A DNA stretch of 64,000 nt from the NCBI RefSeq assembly GCF_900156025.1, contig NZ_FTMO01000002.1, positions 310,001 through 374,000 on the forward strand, written 5' to 3'. Below, in pieces: positions 46,968 to 57,155 of this stretch. This stretch comes from Allobosea sp. TND4EK4. GTDB taxonomy: Bacteria; Pseudomonadota; Alphaproteobacteria; Rhizobiales; Beijerinckiaceae. The notes beneath the pieces were generated by a model. That model made no database searches and was not told the DNA's origin. It saw nothing but the letters and a program-made list of their open reading frames with translations. The translations under genes and the position numbers were made by a program. Numbering within the stretch: position 1 is the first letter of the stretch; each line of letters begins with the position of its first letter.

Positions 46968-48179
46968 CTAGACCCGCCCGCTCTTCAGCGCGCGCAGCAC
47001 CTTCTCGCCAGGCCGCCCGGTCTGCTGCATGCCCATCTTGGCTTCGACATCCTTGATCGCGGCGCGTGTCAGCGAACCCACCGCCCCATCCGGCTCGCCG
47101 ACATTGTAGCCGCGGGCGATCAGCAGGCGCTGCAATTCCCGGCGCTGCTCGCGCGAGAGCGGCAGGTCGTCGGTCGGCCATTGCCCCTGCACACCCGGCT
47201 TCCCGCGCAGCCGGTCGGAGAGGAGCGAAATGGCGAGCGCATAGGAATCCGCACCGTTGTAGCTGTAGGCGGCATCGTAGTTCTTGAAGACGAGGAAGGC
47301 TGGCCCCTCCCGCCCCGCGGGCATCAGCAGCCCGGCATTGCCGGTCCCATCGAGCCGGGCGCCGTTGTATTTGACGATGCCCTCGGCCGCCCAATGCGAG
47401 AGCGGCTTCTTCGGATTGCGGCCGGTCGGGCCGCGATAGCCGTCGGGCACACGCACCTCGTAGCCCCAGGTCGCGCCGGTCACCCAGCCCGCCTTGTCCA
47501 TGAAATTGGCGGTGGAATGCAACGCGTCGGCGACCGAGTCGACGAGGTCGCGCCGCCCATCCCCGTCGCCATCGACGGCGAGCCTGAGATAGGTCGAGGG
47601 GATGAACTGGGTGTGGCCGAAGGCACCCGCCCAGGAGCCCGTCAGCCGCTCGGGCCGGACGTCGCCGCGCTGGATGATCTTCAGCGTCGCGATCAGCTCG
47701 CCCCTGAAGAAGGCGTTGCGGCGCGGCGCGTAGCAGGCGCCGGTGGAGAGTGCCTGCACCAGAGGCATCTTGCCGCGCGCCTTGCCGAAATCGCTCTCGA
47801 CGCCCCAGACGGCCGCGATGGTGTGGCGGTCGACGCCGAAGCGCTGCTCGGCGGCGGCGAAGACGGAGGCGTATTGGCGCAGCATGGTGCGGCCTTCCGC
47901 GACCTTCTCGTCATCGACGAGCGTGCCGAGATAGTCCCAGATCGGCGTCTTGAACTCCGGCTGGTTGTTCATCGCCTCGATGACCTTCATGTCCGGCTCC
48001 ACGCCGGACATGGCGCTGTCGAACACGCTGGTCGAGACACCGGCGGCCGAGGCGGCCGAGCGCAGGCCGGACAGGCAGGACTGGAAACTGCCCTGCGCGC
48101 TGGCGGAGCCGGCACTGAGGGCGAAAGCAAGGGCCGCAGCCGAGCAAAAAGCGATATGGGAGGCGCGCATGGTCTCCAC
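46968..48179 (-). CDS. Lytic murein transglycosylase, MltB type, with peptidoglycan-binding domain
   Basis: 403 residues (ATG 48179; ATG 48170 also possible). Signal peptide to about residue 28 (AGSASAQ). The MltB-type catalytic domain has AVWGVESDFGKARGK with the catalytic Glu, SWAGAFGHTQFIPSTYLRLAVDGDGDGRRDL and SVADALHSTANFM. The C-terminus is a peptidoglycan-binding domain (LQRLLIARGYNVGEPDGAVGSLTRAAI). It cleaves peptidoglycan glycan strands to anhydro-muropeptides in the periplasm. A TTAA-N6-TTAA motif 40 bases upstream is a possible CtrA-like site. Confidence 0.93.
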   Translation of the reverse strand: METMRASHIAFCSAAALAFALSAGSASAQGSFQSCLSGLRSAASAAGVSTSVFDSAMSGVEPDMKVIEAMNNQPEFKTPIWDYLGTLVDDEKVAEGRTMLRQYASVFAAAEQRFGVDRHTIAAVWGVESDFGKARGKMPLVQALSTGACYAPRRNAFFRGELIATLKIIQRGDVRPERLTGSWAGAFGHTQFIPSTYLRLAVDGDGDGRRDLVDSVADALHSTANFMDKAGWVTGATWGYEVRVPDGYRGPTGRNPKKPLSHWAAEGIVKYNGARLDGTGNAGLLMPAGREGPAFLVFKNYDAAYSYNGADSYALAISLLSDRLRGKPGVQGQWPTDDLPLSREQRRELQRLLIARGYNVGEPDGAVGSLTRAAIKDVEAKMGMQQTGRPGEKVLRALKSGRV

Positions 48180-48218
48180 CGATTCGAGGGCAGTTGCCGG
48201 CAGGCTAGGCGGTCATGG

Positions 48219-48232
48219 TTAAGGGAGGTTAA
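48219..48232. promoter_or_regulatory. Possible CtrA-like site upstream of the lytic transglycosylase
   Basis: On the minus strand TTAACCTCCCTTAACCAT: two TTAAC half-sites, the second extended as TTAACCAT. The spacing is 6 rather than the 7 of the CtrA consensus. It lies 40-53 bases before the start codon. Confidence 0.25.
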
Positions 48233-48305
48233 CGTCGGCGCAAGAGCGGCGCGGCGCGGCAAAACGCGTTATGCGGGTCTCCCGCCGCCCCGCGATTCGC
48301 CTGCC

Positions 48306-48566
48306 ATGCCCGCCGCCCCCGTCGAACTCATCGGCTTTGCCGCCGCGACGCTCACCAGCCTGTGCTGGCTGCCGCAAGCCTGGCGCACGATCCGGACCCG
48401 CGACACGCGCGCCATCTCGCTGTGGACGCAGGTCCTCTTCGCCTGCGGCGTCGTGCTCTGGCTGGCCTATGGCGTGCTGATCGTTTCGTGGCCGGTCATC
48501 GCGGCGAACGCCATGACGCTCACCCTCGTTCTCGCCATCATCGGCATGAAGCTGCGCTTCGGCTGA
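48306..48566 (+). CDS. SemiSWEET family sugar transporter
   Basis: 86 residues from the ATG at 48306; the frame is open far upstream but that part is antisense to the transglycosylase gene. Three membrane helices in the MtN3/PQ-loop layout: LIGFAAATLTSLCWLPQAWRTIRTRDTRAIS contains the PQ motif, followed by LFACGVVLWLAYGVLI and ANAMTLTLVLAIIGMKL. SemiSWEET proteins work as dimers and move sugars by facilitated diffusion. Confidence 0.9.
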   Translation: MPAAPVELIGFAAATLTSLCWLPQAWRTIRTRDTRAISLWTQVLFACGVVLWLAYGVLIVSWPVIAANAMTLTLVLAIIGMKLRFG

Positions 48567-48613
48567 TTCCCGCCAATCCTCGACTTCCTTCGTGCAGACT
48601 TAAGAGACATCCC

Positions 48614-48910
48614 TTGCGCACCCTGCTTGCCGTCGCCGCGCTTCTCGCCGGCACCGCGCCCCTGCTCGCCGGCCCGACCTGCAGCCCGGGCGACCCGTCC
48701 GCCCAGATCCTCGCTTCCGCCACGATCGGCGACGTGCATCCGGCCTTCAGCCACAAGCGCGTCGCCTATGGCTGGTCGCTTCAGGTGAAGCGGGAGGACC
48801 ATGACGATGCCGGCATGACCTATTATGTCGGCGACCTCTATGATGCGCAGGGCAGGCTCTCGACGAAAAACGTCTTCGTGCTGGAGAACGAATGGGATTG
48901 CGGGCCGTAA
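48614..48910 (+). CDS. Small secreted protein of unknown function
   Basis: About 98 residues from a TTG at 48614, which gives a standard signal peptide (LLAVAALLAGTAPLLAG). The mature part has a cysteine near each end (PTCSPG and EWDCGP), probably a disulfide, and a short beta-rich core with AYGWSLQVKRED and YVGDLYDAQGRL. I do not recognise the family. It is convergent with the sugar dehydrogenase gene 4 bases away. Confidence 0.6.
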   Translation: MRTLLAVAALLAGTAPLLAGPTCSPGDPSAQILASATIGDVHPAFSHKRVAYGWSLQVKREDHDDAGMTYYVGDLYDAQGRLSTKNVFVLENEWDCGP

Positions 48911-48914
48911 GGGT

Positions 48915-50051
48915 TCAGTTCGCCGGCCTGACCCGCAGCACCTTCCCATCATCCTCGTCCGTGACGAGATAGATGAAACCGTCTGGCCCCTGCCGGACAT
49001 CCCGGATGCGCGCTCCGATATCGGTGAGCAGCCTCTCCTCGCCGGTGACCTTTTCGCCATCGGTAGACAGCCGCGCGAGCTGGCTGCCGGCCAGCGCGCC
49101 CACGACGAACGAGTTCTTCCAGGCCGGCCAGACCGCGCCGGTGTAGAACGCCGCGCCTGAAGGCGCGATCGACGGGTCCCAGTAGAACAGCGGCTGTTCC
49201 ATGCCCGGTTTGGCCGTGCCCTCGCCGATCTTGGTGCCGGAATAGTCCACGCCATAGCTGATGACCGGCCAGCCATAATTCAGGCCCGCCTTCGGCGTGT
49301 TGACCTCGTCTCCGCCGCGCGCGCCGTGCTCCGCCGTCCAGAGCTGGCCCGTATCCGGGTGCAGCGCTGCGCCCTGCACGTTCCGATGGCCGACCGACCA
49401 GATCTCCGGCGCCCAGCCCGGCTTCTTCGGGTTGTCGTCCGGCACGCTGCCGTCAGGGCGGATGCGGACGAGCTTGCCGATATGGTTCTCGGGGTTCTGC
49501 GCCTGGTCGCGCTGGCTGAAGCGCTCGCCCAGCGTCACGAACAGCGCGCCGGTTCGGTCGAAGACCAGCCGCGAGCCGAAATGCATGGTGGAGTTCACGG
49601 TCGGCATCTGCCGGAAGATCACGGCTGTATCGGCCAGAGCCGTGCCCTGTTCGTTGAGCCGCCCGCGCGCGACGCTGGTGCCGTTGCCGTTGGCGCGAGG
49701 CTCCGCGAAGGAAAGATAGACGAGGCGGTTGCGGGCGAAATCCGGGTCGAGCGCGACATCGAGCAGACCGCCCTGCCCGCGCGACATGACATTCGGCACG
49801 CCGGTGATCGGCCGCGAGAGCTTGCCGTCCTTCGCGATGAGCCGCAGGCGGCCCGGCCGCTCCGTCACCAGCATCTGCCCGTCGGGCAGGAAGGCGAGCG
49901 CCCAGGGATGCTCGAGCCCGCTCGCCACGGTTTCGACGGCGAGGTCCCCGGCGCTCGACGGGTAGCGCTTCTGGGCCGAGGCCGGCCCCTGCCAGAAGGC
50001 GAGGCAGAGCCCTGCCGCCAGCGCCGCAGCGATCGTTCCGGTCTTTCGCAT
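48915..50051 (-). CDS. PQQ-dependent soluble aldose sugar dehydrogenase (YliI-like)
   Basis: 378 residues from the ATG at 50051, which has an AGGGAGG site 6 bases ahead; the ATG at 50057 overlaps that site. Signal peptide ending near ASAQ. Six-bladed propeller motifs: VETVASGLEHPWALAFLPDGQMLVTERPGRL, GQGGLLDVALDPDF, FGSRLVFDRTGALFVTLGER, GHRNVQGAALHP and LWTAEHGARGGDEVN, the last holding PQQ-site residues. It oxidises aldose sugars in the periplasm if PQQ is available; no pqq genes are in the window. Confidence 0.92.
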   Translation of the reverse strand: MRKTGTIAAALAAGLCLAFWQGPASAQKRYPSSAGDLAVETVASGLEHPWALAFLPDGQMLVTERPGRLRLIAKDGKLSRPITGVPNVMSRGQGGLLDVALDPDFARNRLVYLSFAEPRANGNGTSVARGRLNEQGTALADTAVIFRQMPTVNSTMHFGSRLVFDRTGALFVTLGERFSQRDQAQNPENHIGKLVRIRPDGSVPDDNPKKPGWAPEIWSVGHRNVQGAALHPDTGQLWTAEHGARGGDEVNTPKAGLNYGWPVISYGVDYSGTKIGEGTAKPGMEQPLFYWDPSIAPSGAAFYTGAVWPAWKNSFVVGALAGSQLARLSTDGEKVTGEERLLTDIGARIRDVRQGPDGFIYLVTDEDDGKVLRVRPAN

Positions 50052-50150
50052 CCGCATCCTCCCTGTCTGCGCCGCAGATAGGGAGAACGAGGCAGGGCGC
50101 CAATCGTTGCTCACGCCCTTGTCAGGACGGAGCCGGCCGCGCCCTCGAGT

Positions 50151-51125
50151 TTATTCCGGCTTCACGCCCGCATCGGCGATGATCCGCTTCCAGGTCGCGA
50201 TTTCCTGGAGATGGTAGGGGCGGAACGCCGCCGGGTCGCGCACTTTCAGGCTGAAGCCGAGCTTCACGATCGCGTCGCGGGTCGCCGGCTTGTTCAGCGA
50301 GGCGATAATCGCCTTGGAGAGCGTGTCGAGCACCGGCTCCGGCGTCTTCGCAGGGGCGAAGAAGGCGGCCCAGGATTCGGCGTCGGCATTGGTCACGCCC
50401 TGCTCGCGCAGCGTCGGCAGGGCCTTGGCCTGCGCGTTGCGTTCGGGGCTCGCGATGGCGAGCCCGCGCAGCGTGCCGGCGTTGATCTGCTCCAGAACGC
50501 TCGGCAGCGTCGAGTTGGCGATGTCGATGCGCCCGCCGACCAGCTCCTGCACCAGAGGCGCCGCACCCCGGAACGGAACATGCGTCATCTTGATGCCGGT
50601 GCGCTGCATGAAGAGCTCCATCGCCAGATGGGAGCCGGAGCCGACGCCGGTCGAGCCGTAATTGAGCTTGCCGGGATCGGCCTTGGCGAGCGCGATCAAC
50701 TCCTGGATGTTCTTGGCGGGCAGGTCCTTGCGCACCACGAAGGCGTGTTCGAAGGCCCCGACGCCGGCGAGCGGCGCGAAATCCTTCACCGCGTCGTAGC
50801 CAGGGTCCTTCAGCAGGAACATGTTGTTGCCATGCGTCTGGTTGTTGCCGAAGACGATGGTGTAGCCGTCCGGCGCCGCATGGGCGACGGCACGGGTGCC
50901 GACCGCACCCGAGGCGCCCGCGCGGTTGTCGACAAGCACGTTCTGGCCGAAGGTCGCGGAAAGATCCTGCGCCACGAAGCGCGCGATCGCGTCGGTCGGG
51001 CCGCCCGCCGGATAGGGCACGATCATCGTCACGACCTTGCTCGGGAAGCTCTGGGCCCGCGCGATCGACGGAGCAAGGATGGCGCCGGCCATCAGGCCGA
51101 GCGTGGAGCGGCGGGTCAGCGACAT
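50151..51125 (-). CDS. Bug/TctC family periplasmic solute-binding protein
   Basis: 324 residues from the ATG at 51125 with a GGGAGGA site. Signal peptide TRRSTLGLMAGAILAPSIARA, then the Bug pattern: VVTMIVPYPAGGPTDAIARFVAQ, VDNRAGASGAVGTRAVAHAAPDGYT, LNYGSTGVGSGSHLAMELF and HVPFRGAAPLVQELVGGRIDIA. It captures a carboxylate for a tripartite tricarboxylate transporter. The tctAB membrane genes are not adjacent, as is usual for the many orphan Bug proteins. Confidence 0.93.
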   Translation of the reverse strand: MSLTRRSTLGLMAGAILAPSIARAQSFPSKVVTMIVPYPAGGPTDAIARFVAQDLSATFGQNVLVDNRAGASGAVGTRAVAHAAPDGYTIVFGNNQTHGNNMFLLKDPGYDAVKDFAPLAGVGAFEHAFVVRKDLPAKNIQELIALAKADPGKLNYGSTGVGSGSHLAMELFMQRTGIKMTHVPFRGAAPLVQELVGGRIDIANSTLPSVLEQINAGTLRGLAIASPERNAQAKALPTLREQGVTNADAESWAAFFAPAKTPEPVLDTLSKAIIASLNKPATRDAIVKLGFSLKVRDPAAFRPYHLQEIATWKRIIADAGVKPE

Positions 51126-51214
51126 GGCATTCCTCCCGAGGCCCGCTGAAGGTGCGGGGCTGTTTGGTCGGTGCTTTAAGGGGAAAGACGGCAATCGTCC
51201 AGCAAGGCGAAAGA

Positions 51215-51697
51215 CTAGCTGTGGCGTGTCAAACCGGCCCGCTTCAGCCGCTGGATGGCGAGGTCGAGGGCCTGCAGGAAGGCGGAACGGTCCTTAGGCG
51301 AGAACGGCTTCGGCCCGCCGCCGGCGACGCCCATGGCGCGCAGATCCTCCATCATGTCGCGCGTCGCCAGCGCCATGCCGATCGAGGCCTCGGTGAAGGG
51401 CTTGCCGGTCGGGCCGATGACCTCCGCGCTCGCCTTGATGCAGCGATCGGCGAGCGGAATGTCCCCGGTGACCACGATGGCGCCCCGGCCGACGCGATCG
51501 GCGATCCAGTCATCGGCCGCGTCGAAATTGCCGGGCACGATCACGCGCTCGATCCAGGGCTCGCGCGGGACGTTGAGAAAGCTGTTGGCCACGACATAGA
51601 CGTGCAGCCCGTGCCGGCCGGCGACGCGGTAGATCTCGTCCTTCACCGGGCAGGCGTCGGCATCGACATAGATCGCGATCGGTGTGGGGGCTTCCAT
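51215..51697 (-). CDS. YaiI/YqxD family (DUF188) protein
   Basis: 160 residues. [23 protein letters not shown] at the start, [36 protein letters not shown] and a C-terminal [19 protein letters not shown] are the family signatures. The acidic residues suggest a PIN-like nuclease fold; the biochemical role is not established. It is a single gene. Confidence 0.92.
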   Translation of the reverse strand: MEAPTPIAIYVDADACPVKDEIYRVAGRHGLHVYVVANSFLNVPREPWIERVIVPGNFDAADDWIADRVGRGAIVVTGDIPLADRCIKASAEVIGPTGKPFTEASIGMALATRDMMEDLRAMGVAGGGPKPFSPKDRSAFLQALDLAIQRLKRAGLTRHS

Positions 51698-51826
51698 GGC
51701 GAGGAGCGCATCGCAGCAGGCGCCCGAACGCGCAAGCCTGAAAGTCTCCGCCGCGCAATGAAAGAATTGTCGTGCGCCGGCTGCATCGAAAGCCTAGGCT
51801 CACCTCCTGCTTCGACATGACGTGCT

Positions 51827-51865
51827 CCGGCTTTCGCCGGACCGGCCGCGGCAGGCGAAAGCCGG
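51827..51865. repeat. Inverted repeat with 12-base arms
   Basis: CCGGCTTTCGCC and GGCGAAAGCCGG around 15 bases, in the gap upstream of the DUF188 gene. No T-tract follows on either strand. Confidence 0.55.
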
Positions 51866-51995
51866 CCAGCCATGAGCGGAACCTCCCATAGTCTACCGAC
51901 GACGGATCCGGCGCGATCGGGCCCGGATCTGCCTTCGCGCGCTCAGCCCCTCCCGGCCTGAGCGAAGCGTGATTTGACCAGCAAGGAGCAGCACG

Positions 51996-52133
51996 ATGGC
52001 CAAAGGTGAACAGCGCGGCAACCGCGAGGCGAAAAAGCCCAAGAAGGACAAGCCCAAGGCCGCGGCCGCGGCACCCTCCAGCCTCGCCGCCGTGATGGCG
52101 AAGGCCGATACGCAGAAGCAGAAGAAGAAATAG
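51996..52133 (+). CDS. Small lysine-rich protein
   Basis: 45 residues, starting MAKGEQRGNREAKKPKKDKP and ending TQKQKKK, with an AAGGAG site 8 bases before the ATG. Very basic, with an Ala/Ser-rich centre. Small lysine-rich proteins of this look recur in Rhizobiales genomes but their role is unknown; nucleic-acid binding is possible from charge alone. It lies alone between a palindrome and the convergent transglutaminase gene. Confidence 0.65.
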   Translation: MAKGEQRGNREAKKPKKDKPKAAAAAPSSLAAVMAKADTQKQKKK

Positions 52134-52145
52134 CCCGGCCGGTCG

Positions 52146-52961
52146 TCAGTCGGTCTCGGGCACCTCATCCGTCCAGACCCTGAAACCGGTCAGCGTGTTG
52201 GGGCCGAAGGAGGTCGCGATCGCCACATCCGCCGCGTCGCGGCCACGCGCGATCAGCACGCGGCCGATGCGGGGCACGTTGTTGCGCGGATCGAACATCT
52301 GCCAGCCACCCTCCAGATACGCCTCGAACGAGGCCGCGAAATCGCCCGGCGGCCAGGGCTTGGGCGTCCCCATATCGCCGAGATAGCAGGTGCAGTAGCG
52401 CGCCGGGATGTTGAGCGCGCGGCAGAAGGCGATGGCCAGATGCGCGTAGTCGCGGCAGACGCCCCGGCCTTCGCGATAGGCCTCGGACGCCGAACGCGTC
52501 ACGCTGGCATCGTTGTAGTCGAAGGCGATGCGCTGATGGACGAAGTCGCAGATCGCCTGGACACGGGGCGCGCCGGGCTGCGTATGCCCGAAGAGCTGCC
52601 AGGCCAGGTCCAGCATGCGATCGCTGTCGCAGAAGCGGCTGGCCAGCAGGAAGACGATGCACTCCTCCGGCAGATCCTCGACCGGAACCTGGCCGGCGCT
52701 GCGGTCGAACGCCTCCGGCAGGCCGCTATCGGCGATGATCGCATCGGCGGAGATCCGGACCTTGCCCTGCGGCGCCAGCACCCGGCTGCACCAATTGCCG
52801 AACCCGTCGCGATAGGCGCGGATCGGCACGGAGGGGCGGATGCGCATGTGGTCGGGCGTGACGAGATCGGAGAACCGGCTGAAATGCACGTTCAGCATCA
52901 GGATCATCGGGGTGGGTTGGGGAAGATCGTAGTCGAGCTCGTAGCCGATCCTGATTTTCAC
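52146..52961 (-). CDS. Transglutaminase-like family protein
   Basis: 271 residues: an N-terminal beta domain (about 1-110) followed by a transglutaminase core. The nucleophile Cys is in YREGRGVCRDYAHLAIAFCRALNIPARY and the acid is in GGWQMFDPRNN. At the place where the catalytic His usually sits (DFHAW) the protein reads DFAAS. A DxSAW variant occurs in related proteins, so activity is uncertain. Members of this group are thought to be peptidase-like rather than cross-linking enzymes. Confidence 0.85.
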   Translation of the reverse strand: MKIRIGYELDYDLPQPTPMILMLNVHFSRFSDLVTPDHMRIRPSVPIRAYRDGFGNWCSRVLAPQGKVRISADAIIADSGLPEAFDRSAGQVPVEDLPEECIVFLLASRFCDSDRMLDLAWQLFGHTQPGAPRVQAICDFVHQRIAFDYNDASVTRSASEAYREGRGVCRDYAHLAIAFCRALNIPARYCTCYLGDMGTPKPWPPGDFAASFEAYLEGGWQMFDPRNNVPRIGRVLIARGRDAADVAIATSFGPNTLTGFRVWTDEVPETD

Positions 52962-53114
52962 ACGATACCTTCTGCGCGGCGATCCGCGCCGTCATGGGTG
53001 GCCCCCGCCAGCCCGGCCATCATACACATTTCCGGCCAGGCTGGCGCACATCATCTTGATCGGGCTTGAAGCGCACCCTCCCGCCGCGCCCCGGCGTCGC
53101 ATTCACCACGCTGA

Positions 53115-54419
<1,305 letters not shown>

Positions 54420-54424
54420 GACCG

Positions 54425-54853
54425 ATGCTCGCGGGCGCCCTGACGCGCCGCCTGTTGCTGGCCGGGGGCTTCACGCTCCCGGCCGCTTTCGTTCTGGGTC
54501 AGGCACCTGCGCCTTCGGGCCTGCCGGCCCGTGAGGCGTTCGAGTTGCTCCGGGCCGGCCGCATCGTGCTGGTCGACATCCGCTCGCCCGGGGAATGGGC
54601 CGATACCGGCCTGCCGCAGGGAGCCATTCCCTATGATCTGGATGCGACCGCCTTCGACGTCAGGCTCGCCGGCCTGCGCCTCGACAATCCGGGCAAGCGC
54701 ATCGCCCTGATCGACAGGACAGGCGCCCAGGCCGCGGCGACGGTGCAGAAACTCGGCGGCCGGGGCTGGCGCGATCTCGTCGCGGTGCGCGGCGGTATGC
54801 TCGGCCCGGGTGGCTGGCTGGCGGAGAAGCTGCCGGTGGTGGGGTATCCTTAA
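54425..54853 (+). CDS. Exported rhodanese-like domain protein lacking the active cysteine
   Basis: 142 residues, 5 bases after the aminotransferase stop. A signal-like N-terminus (RRLLLAGGFTLPAAFVLG) is followed by one rhodanese domain: REAFELLRAGRIVLVDIRSPGEWADTGLPQGA is the standard first half. At the active loop, where a Cys is expected before RTG, the protein has Asp97 (IALIDRTGAQAA). It therefore cannot form the usual persulfide and may have a binding or signalling role. Probably co-transcribed with the aminotransferase. Confidence 0.82.
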   Translation: MLAGALTRRLLLAGGFTLPAAFVLGQAPAPSGLPAREAFELLRAGRIVLVDIRSPGEWADTGLPQGAIPYDLDATAFDVRLAGLRLDNPGKRIALIDRTGAQAAATVQKLGGRGWRDLVAVRGGMLGPGGWLAEKLPVVGYP

Positions 54854-54862
54854 GCAACGGCC

Positions 54863-54886
54863 GTCATGCTCGGGCTTGCCCCGAGT
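54863..54886. repeat. Partial copy of the dispersed palindromic repeat
   Basis: GTCATGCTCGGGCTTGCCCCGAG; the left half of a repeat unit, located after the rhodanese gene in a convergent gap. Confidence 0.45.
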
Positions 54887-54967
54887 ATCTCGAGCGGAAA
54901 AAGGCGCCTCTCCCGGAAGGAGATTCTCGGATCTGCGCTGCGCGCCGACCGAGACTGACGGCAGAAG

Positions 54968-55663
54968 TCAGCCTTGGCCGTGCGCCTTCAGCAGATCCGG
55001 CCGCCGCTCCCGTGTGATCCGCTCAGCCTCCGCCCGCCGCCATTTGGCGATCCGGGCGTGGTCGCCGGAGAGGAGCGCCTCGGGCAGGCCGCGCCCCTCC
55101 CATTCGCGGGGCCGCGTATAATGCGGATATTCGAGCAGCCCGTTCTCGAAGCTCTCATCCTCGCCGGAGGCGACCTTGCCCATCACGCCGGGGATCAGCC
55201 GCACGCAGGCATCGAGCAGCGTCAGCGCCGCCATTTCGCCGCCGGAGAGGATGTAGTCGCCGATAGAGATCTCGGTCAGCCCGCGCCCCTCGATCACCCG
55301 CTCGTCCACGCCCTCGAAGCGCCCGCAGACGATGACGACGCCCGGCCCCACCGCCCAGTCGCGCACCATCGCCTGCTGCAAGGGCCTCCCGCGCGGAGAC
55401 ATCAGCAGGCGCGGGCGGGTATCCTCCGCCGGCACGGCCGCATCGATCGCCGCCGCCAGCACGTCGCAGCGCAGCACCATGCCCGCCCCGCCGCCGGCCG
55501 GGTTGTCGTCGACATTGCGGTGGCGGCCGATGCCGTGCTCGCGGATCTGGTGGGTGTCGAGCGACCACAGCCCCTTCCGCAGCCCCTCGCCCGCCAGCGA
55601 GAGGCCGAGCGGGCCGGGAAACATCTCCGGATAGAGGGTGAGGATGGAGGCGCGGAAGGTCAT
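54968..55663 (-). CDS. trmD: tRNA (guanine-37-N1)-methyltransferase
   Basis: 231 residues from the ATG at 55663 (ATG 55684 adds seven residues). The SPOUT trefoil knot is clear: [53 protein letters not shown] and [16 protein letters not shown]. The C-terminal [19 protein letters not shown] is also typical. It methylates G37 of tRNAs to prevent frameshifting. Last gene of the rpsP-rimM-HAD-trmD block; rplS, which often follows, is not here. Confidence 0.96.
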   Translation of the reverse strand: MTFRASILTLYPEMFPGPLGLSLAGEGLRKGLWSLDTHQIREHGIGRHRNVDDNPAGGGAGMVLRCDVLAAAIDAAVPAEDTRPRLLMSPRGRPLQQAMVRDWAVGPGVVIVCGRFEGVDERVIEGRGLTEISIGDYILSGGEMAALTLLDACVRLIPGVMGKVASGEDESFENGLLEYPHYTRPREWEGRGLPEALLSGDHARIAKWRRAEAERITRERRPDLLKAHGQG

Positions 55664-55699
55664 GTTTCGGATGGTATCAGACATGAGATGAAACGCGTC

Positions 55700-55800
55700 G
55701 TCGTCCCGGGCGGAGCAAAGTGAAGACCCGGGATCCATGCCGGAACCGTTCAGGCATGGATCCCGGATCGGCGCCGCTGACGCGGCTTGTCCGGGATGAC
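55700..55800. repeat. Full-length dispersed palindromic repeat, copy B
   Basis: Ends GTCGTCCCGGG and CCGGGATGAC; inner arms GGGATCCATGCC and GGCATGGATCCC. It sits in the gap between trmD and the HAD gene. The right half is almost base-for-base the same as copy A at 46815-46913. Confidence 0.8.
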
Positions 55801-55817
55801 CCGCGGAGCGAGCCAGG

Positions 55818-56492
55818 TTAGCCGAACCGCAGTGCCGGCAACCCATCCAGCGCGGCGAAATCAGGCGCTTCGCCGATGAGGTTGTCGAAGCCGGCGAAAT
55901 CGGCGGCGGTCAGCATCGTCAGCAGCGCGACCGCCCGCATCCCGGCACGCCTGGCCGCCTCGATGCCGTTCGGTGCATCCTCGAAGACGATGCAATCGGC
56001 AGCCGGCACGTCCATGCGCCGTGCCGCCTCGAGAAAAAGATCCGGGTTCGGCTTGCCGCGAAAGCCCTGCGAGGGCGCGACGAGCGTGGCGAAGCGCTCG
56101 CGCAGCCCGAGCTTGTCCATCACGAGATCGAGATTGCCGGGCGGTGCGGCGGTGGCGACGGCCATCGGCACGCCGGCCTCGTCGGCCCGAGCCATCAGGT
56201 CGAGCAGCCCGCTCACCGGCGCGACATGCGGGCCGTAGGCCTCGCGGTAGTAGAGTTCCTTGTCGTGGCCGAGCGCATCGATGCGCGCTTGGTCGGCGCC
56301 CGGAAACAGCGGCGCGAGGATCTCGGAGGAGGCCATGCCGGCCGTCTTCCTGAAGAAGGCATCGGCATCGAAGGGCAGGCCGTGCTCGGTGAGCAGCCGG
56401 CCCCAAGCGTCCTCATGGTAGCGCATATTGTCGACGACGGTGCCGTCCATGTCGAAGATGAGGGCGCGCGCCGGTCTATCGCTCGGCGTCAT
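55818..56492 (-). CDS. HAD superfamily hydrolase, beta-phosphoglucomutase-like
   Basis: 224 residues. Motif I is [10 protein letters not shown] with the nucleophile Asp; a helical cap follows; motif II lies in [12 protein letters not shown], and motifs III/IV in [10 protein letters not shown] and [19 protein letters not shown]. These give a cytoplasmic phosphatase or phosphomutase of the GPH/PGM type with unknown substrate. Its start overlaps the end of rimM by 17 bases, so it is coupled to the tRNA/ribosome operon, though a functional link is not obvious. Confidence 0.9.
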   Translation of the reverse strand: MTPSDRPARALIFDMDGTVVDNMRYHEDAWGRLLTEHGLPFDADAFFRKTAGMASSEILAPLFPGADQARIDALGHDKELYYREAYGPHVAPVSGLLDLMARADEAGVPMAVATAAPPGNLDLVMDKLGLRERFATLVAPSQGFRGKPNPDLFLEAARRMDVPAADCIVFEDAPNGIEAARRAGMRAVALLTMLTAADFAGFDNLIGEAPDFAALDGLPALRFG

Positions 56493-57018
56493 CGGGGCGC
56501 TCCTCCTCGGGCTCGAACAGGCCGGCAGGGGGCTGCGCCTCGATCCGCCGCGCAGCGATGTCGACGCGCGGCGCGCAGGCCTTGGTGAACGGCATCAGCA
56601 CCGACCGGCCGTCCGGCGTCTCGATGTCGAGCAGGTCGCCGGCGCCGTAGTTCTCGACGGCGGTCACGGTGCCGAGAACGGCTCCCGCGGGATCGACGAC
56701 CGCGCAGCCGATCAGGTCGGCCTGGAGGAATTCGTCCTCGTCCTCGGAGGGCGGCAGCCTGTCGCGGGGGACGAGGAGTTCGGTGCCATTCAGCGCCTCT
56801 GCGGCCTCGCGCGTCGTCACGCCTTTCAGCCGGGCGACGACGACCTCCCTGGCCGGGCGGATATCGGTAATCTCGTAGGCGCGGCCCTTGCGGTCGCTGA
56901 GCGCGCCATAGTCGGCGATCGCCAGCGGATCGCCGGTGAACGCCTTGATCCGGACCTCGCCGCGCACGCCATGCGGCGCGCCGATGATCCCGAGCAGGAT
57001 GAGGGAGCTGTCAGTCAT
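56476..57018 (-). CDS. rimM: Ribosome maturation factor RimM
   Basis: 180 residues from the ATG at 57018. LLGIIGAPHGVRGEVRIKAFTGDP, LKGVTTREAAEALNGTELLVPRDRLP and the PRC-barrel VENYGAGDLLDIETPDGRSVLMPFT are standard RimM. It helps 30S subunit maturation near protein S19. The C-terminal tail is acidic. It follows rpsP with a 137-base gap that contains a palindromic repeat. Confidence 0.95.
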   Translation of the reverse strand: MTDSSLILLGIIGAPHGVRGEVRIKAFTGDPLAIADYGALSDRKGRAYEITDIRPAREVVVARLKGVTTREAAEALNGTELLVPRDRLPPSEDEDEFLQADLIGCAVVDPAGAVLGTVTAVENYGAGDLLDIETPDGRSVLMPFTKACAPRVDIAARRIEAQPPAGLFEPEEERPDDAER

Positions 57019-57032
57019 GTGGCAGGCCTCGC

Positions 57033-57066
57033 CGTCATGCCCGGGCTTGTCCCGAGCATCCATGTC
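57033..57066. repeat. Partial copy of the dispersed palindromic repeat
   Basis: GTCATGCCCGGGCTTGTCCCGAGCATCCATG between rimM and rpsP; matches the GTCATSCYCGGGCTTG half unit seen at 54863. Confidence 0.5.
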
Positions 57067-57155
57067 TTGAACACCGCGCTGGCCGAACGAAGACGTAGAC
57101 GGTCGGCACAAGGCCGACCATGACGCAAGGTCGCCAGCGCGATGTCAGAACCTGC

